From Reyranella sp. (GTDB lineage: Bacteria; Pseudomonadota; Alphaproteobacteria; Reyranellales; Reyranellaceae), in contig NZ_SCVC01000042.1 in the NCBI RefSeq assembly GCF_004297405.1, forward strand, positions 1 to 64,000: DNA of 64,000 nt. Reading direction: 5' to 3'. The notes beneath the pieces were generated by a model, which was not told the DNA's origin, ran no database searches, and worked only from the letters and a program-made list of their open reading frames with translations. Below, one piece after another: positions 61,664 to 64,000 of this stretch. The translations under genes were made by a program, and so were the position numbers. Within the stretch, counting starts at the first letter, position 1, and each line of letters begins with the position of its first letter.

Positions 61664-64000
61664 ATGCTGAGTTCCCTGGTCGGCCGCCTAGTCGCTGCCA
61701 GCGCGCGATATCCGCTGATTGTCCTCCTGGTCACTGGGGGATTGTCGGTTGCCGCGCTTCTGTATGCGGCGAGTCACTTTGCCATGACCACCGATACTGC
61801 GGAGCTGATTTCGACAAAGCACGAATGGCGACAGCGGGAACTGGCGTACGAGGCGGCATTCCCGTCGTTGCAAAGGCTCACGATCGTGGTGATCGATGGG
61901 GCGACACCCGAACTGGCGGAAGATGCGGCAACGCGCCTTTCCAAGGCACTTGCCGGTAACCCTAAGCTGTTCCACAGCGTGCGGCGACCTGACGGCGGCT
62001 CGTTCTTCGATCGCAACGGGCTACTGTTCCTCCCGGTTGAAGAAGTAAGGGCGACGACCGAAGGGCTGCTTCGTTCGCAGTTCTTCCTGGCATCGACTGC
62101 CGCCGACCCGTCGTTGCGCGGTGTCTTGGCCTCGCTCACCGCGATTCTCGAAGGTGTGCGGTATGGGCAGGCGAAGCTGGCCGATGTCGAGCCCTTGATG
62201 ACGGAACTCGCAACTACCTTCGACAAGGTAATGGCCGGCGAACCTGCCTATTTTTCGTGGCAGACCTTGATGAGCCGCGGCCAGGCGAGACCTCTCCAGA
62301 CGCGACGTGTCCTCGTCGTCCAGGCGGTCATGGACTACAGGGCACTCCAACCCGGCGCGGCCGCGAGCGATGCCATTCGAACAACGGCCCGAGAACTTGG
62401 CCTCGGTCCAGCCAATGGTGTCAGCGTTCATCTGACCGGGCCAGTCCCTCTCGGGGACGAGGAGTTCGCGTCACTGGCGGAAGATTGGCACCTGGTTACG
62501 GCCGCGATGATCGCGGCTCTGCTGGGGATTCTGTGGCTGGCGGTCCGCTCGGCCCGCGTCGTGTTCGCGATCCTCGCGACGACGGTGCTGGGACTGATCA
62601 TCACCACGGGCCTGGGGCTGCTGGCGACCGGTCGCTTCAACCTGATATCAGTCGCATTCATCCCGCTCTTTGTCGGACTGGGCATCGATTTTAGCATCCA
62701 GCTCAGCGTGCGCTTTCTCGCCGAGCGACGCTTCCATCCCGAGATTCGCGCTGCGCTGGCCGCCGCAGGCCGGGGAGTAGGGTTGCCCTTGGCGCTCGCC
62801 GCTGCCGCCATCGGCGTTGGTTTCTTCGCTTTCCTCCCGACCAGCTATATCGGCGTGGCCGAACTCGGCACCATCGCCGGACTTGGCATGGCGGTCGCCT
62901 TTGTCCTCAGTATTACGCTCTTGCCGGCGCTGCTCAGCCTTTTCCGCCCCCGAGCCGGCGGCATGGAGGAGGTGGGCTACGCCGCGCTCGCGCCGGTCGA
63001 GGCATTTCTCGGACACAATCGGCGTGTCGTCTTGGCTGTTGGCCTTGTCCTGGCGGTCGTAGCAACGGCGCTGCTTCCGCTTCTGCGTTTTGATTTCAAT
63101 CCCTTGCATCTCAAGAGTCCTACGGTCGAATCCATGGTGACGCTGCGGGATTTGACGTCGGATCCGAGCTGGACGCTCAATACCATTAACGTCCTGGTGC
63201 CATCGCTCGCCGATGCGCAGCCGATGGTGCGCCGGCTCGGCGAGCTCCCGGAAGTTGCGCGGACGGTCACTCTCCAGAGCTTCGTGCCCCAACAGCAGGA
63301 AGAAAAGCTTGCGATCATCCGCGAGACTGCTGGACGTCTGGCTCCGATCCTTGGCGCGAAGCCCGTTTCGCCTCCATCCGACGCGGAACTTGTGCAAAGC
63401 CTCGCGGCGACATCGGCAGCATTGACACAGGCGGTGACGGCAGGCGAGGCGTCGGAGTCCGCCATCCGGGCCGCACGTCGGCTCGCGGATGCGCTGGGGC
63501 GTCTGCGGCAGGCGGCGCCGGAAGTTCGGTCGCGTGCAGCCGCAGTGGTCGTGACGCCTCTCGGTGTCATGCTCGACCGGGTCCGCGCACTCCTGCAAGC
63601 TGGCCCTGTTACTGTCGAATCGCTGCCGGCCGACCTGGTCGCCGACTGGCTAACCAAGGATGGCCGCGCGCGCATCCAGGCCTATCCGCACGCAAATCAG
63701 GAAACGGATGAGGCGCTTTGGCGTTTCGCCCAGGCCGTCCAGAAGATCTCACCTGACGCCACGGGCGTGCCCATCTCGATCCGCGCCGCGGGTGACAGCG
63801 TAGTGACCGCTTTCTTGCAGGCAGGCACGTACTCAGCCATTGCCATAATCGCAATACTACTGATCTCGCTGCGCCGTGTGTGGGACGTCTCGCTCACCAT
63901 GGCGCCTGTTTTCCTGAGCGGGCTGCTAACCTTTGCTACCTGCGCCGTCCTCGATCTGCCGTTGAACTTTGCCAACATCATCGCCCTGCCGTTGCTGTTC
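61664..64000 (+). CDS. hpnN: HpnN, RND-type hopanoid transporter (cut by window edge)
   Basis: An open frame of 779 codons from the ATG at 61664 to the window edge. The N-terminus (MLSSLVGRLVAAS..., a membrane helix, then FAMTTDTAELISTKHEWRQRE) is characteristic of HpnN, which moves hopanoids to the outer membrane. The first MMPL/RND membrane block lies at about residues 280-430 (IPLFVGLGIDFSIQLSVRFL, AELGTIAGLGMAVAFVL). A second helix group begins near the window end. No clear Shine-Dalgarno is seen before the ATG. The family is about 850-900 aa, so about 80-120 residues are missing on the right. Confidence 0.9.
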   Translation, partial: MLSSLVGRLVAASARYPLIVLLVTGGLSVAALLYAASHFAMTTDTAELISTKHEWRQRELAYEAAFPSLQRLTIVVIDGATPELAEDAATRLSKALAGNPKLFHSVRRPDGGSFFDRNGLLFLPVEEVRATTEGLLRSQFFLASTAADPSLRGVLASLTAILEGVRYGQAKLADVEPLMTELATTFDKVMAGEPAYFSWQTLMSRGQARPLQTRRVLVVQAVMDYRALQPGAAASDAIRTTARELGLGPANGVSVHLTGPVPLGDEEFASLAEDWHLVTAAMIAALLGILWLAVRSARVVFAILATTVLGLIITTGLGLLATGRFNLISVAFIPLFVGLGIDFSIQLSVRFLAERRFHPEIRAALAAAGRGVGLPLALAAAAIGVGFFAFLPTSYIGVAELGTIAGLGMAVAFVLSITLLPALLSLFRPRAGGMEEVGYAALAPVEAFLGHNRRVVLAVGLVLAVVATALLPLLRFDFNPLHLKSPTVESMVTLRDLTSDPSWTLNTINVLVPSLADAQPMVRRLGELPEVARTVTLQSFVPQQQEEKLAIIRETAGRLAPILGAKPVSPPSDAELVQSLAATSAALTQAVTAGEASESAIRAARRLADALGRLRQAAPEVRSRAAAVVVTPLGVMLDRVRALLQAGPVTVESLPADLVADWLTKDGRARIQAYPHANQETDEALWRFAQAVQKISPDATGVPISIRAAGDSVVTAFLQAGTYSAIAIIAILLISLRRVWDVSLTMAPVFLSGLLTFATCAVLDLPLNFANIIALPLLF

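Overview
This is a GC-rich, gene-dense chromosomal window (low-to-mid 60s percent GC judged by eye, not computed). It looks alphaproteobacterial. The evidence is a complete hpnABCDEFG hopanoid cluster with hpnH, ispH and hpnN nearby, a SorAB-type sulfite dehydrogenase pair, a PCuAC/TonB copper-type operon, an HWE-family histidine kinase and orphan ABC solute-binding proteins. A Reyranella-like or other Rhodospirillales/Hyphomicrobiales organism would fit, but I cannot confirm a genus. I saw no rRNA, tRNA or CRISPR array.

Layout. 1-1175: the end of an integrated element, with an integrase N-terminus running off the left edge, abutting a radC truncated right after its HNHP motif. 1259-9262: ordinary metabolic genes (serine hydrolase, methionine aminopeptidase, CinA-type MoCF domain protein, AbrB-like permease, amidase, Asp/Glu-type racemase, BASS-like transporter) and a creatininase-fold protein that has lost most metal ligands. 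9318-20240: a tandem pair of small STAS-like proteins, a DUF3617 protein, two orphan solute-binding proteins, a phytanoyl-CoA dioxygenase family protein, a three-gene minus-strand unit (luciferase-like monooxygenase, DUF4269, polysaccharide deacetylase) and two membrane-anchored SGNH-like proteins. 20515-28869: an N-acyl-D-amino-acid deacylase, two paralogous small four-Cys secreted proteins flanking a cupin, sulfite dehydrogenase SorAB, a three-gene URC-type uracil degradation operon (URC1-like, URC4/DUF1688, upp) and a MAPEG protein.

28891-33717 is a minus-strand five-gene operon: DUF2946, TonB receptor, a beta-propeller with CxCC, CPHH and HHNH motifs, a TlpA-like thioredoxin and a PCuAC chaperone. 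It is probably for copper acquisition. 33795-41320 holds NUDIX, SDR and SMR genes and a complete Dpp/Opp-type ABC transporter operon. 41335-48681 holds two signalling genes: a very large soluble hybrid kinase with eight exact 276-bp HAMP-type repeats and three receiver domains, followed by an HWE hybrid kinase.

50272-64000 is the hopanoid region. A likely diiron ferritin-fold protein of unknown function precedes hpnA-hpnG. These genes make squalene by the HpnCDE route, cyclise it (Shc) and begin side-chain processing. A convergent ispH-hpnH pair supplies isoprenoid precursors and the adenosyl-transfer step, and hpnN (cut by the right edge) encodes the RND hopanoid exporter. The candidates I think most deserve follow-up are the diiron protein next to hpnA, the Cys/His-rich propeller in the copper operon, the URC operon with a variant UPRT PRPP loop, and the SD-sequestering hairpin plus repeat array of the giant kinase.
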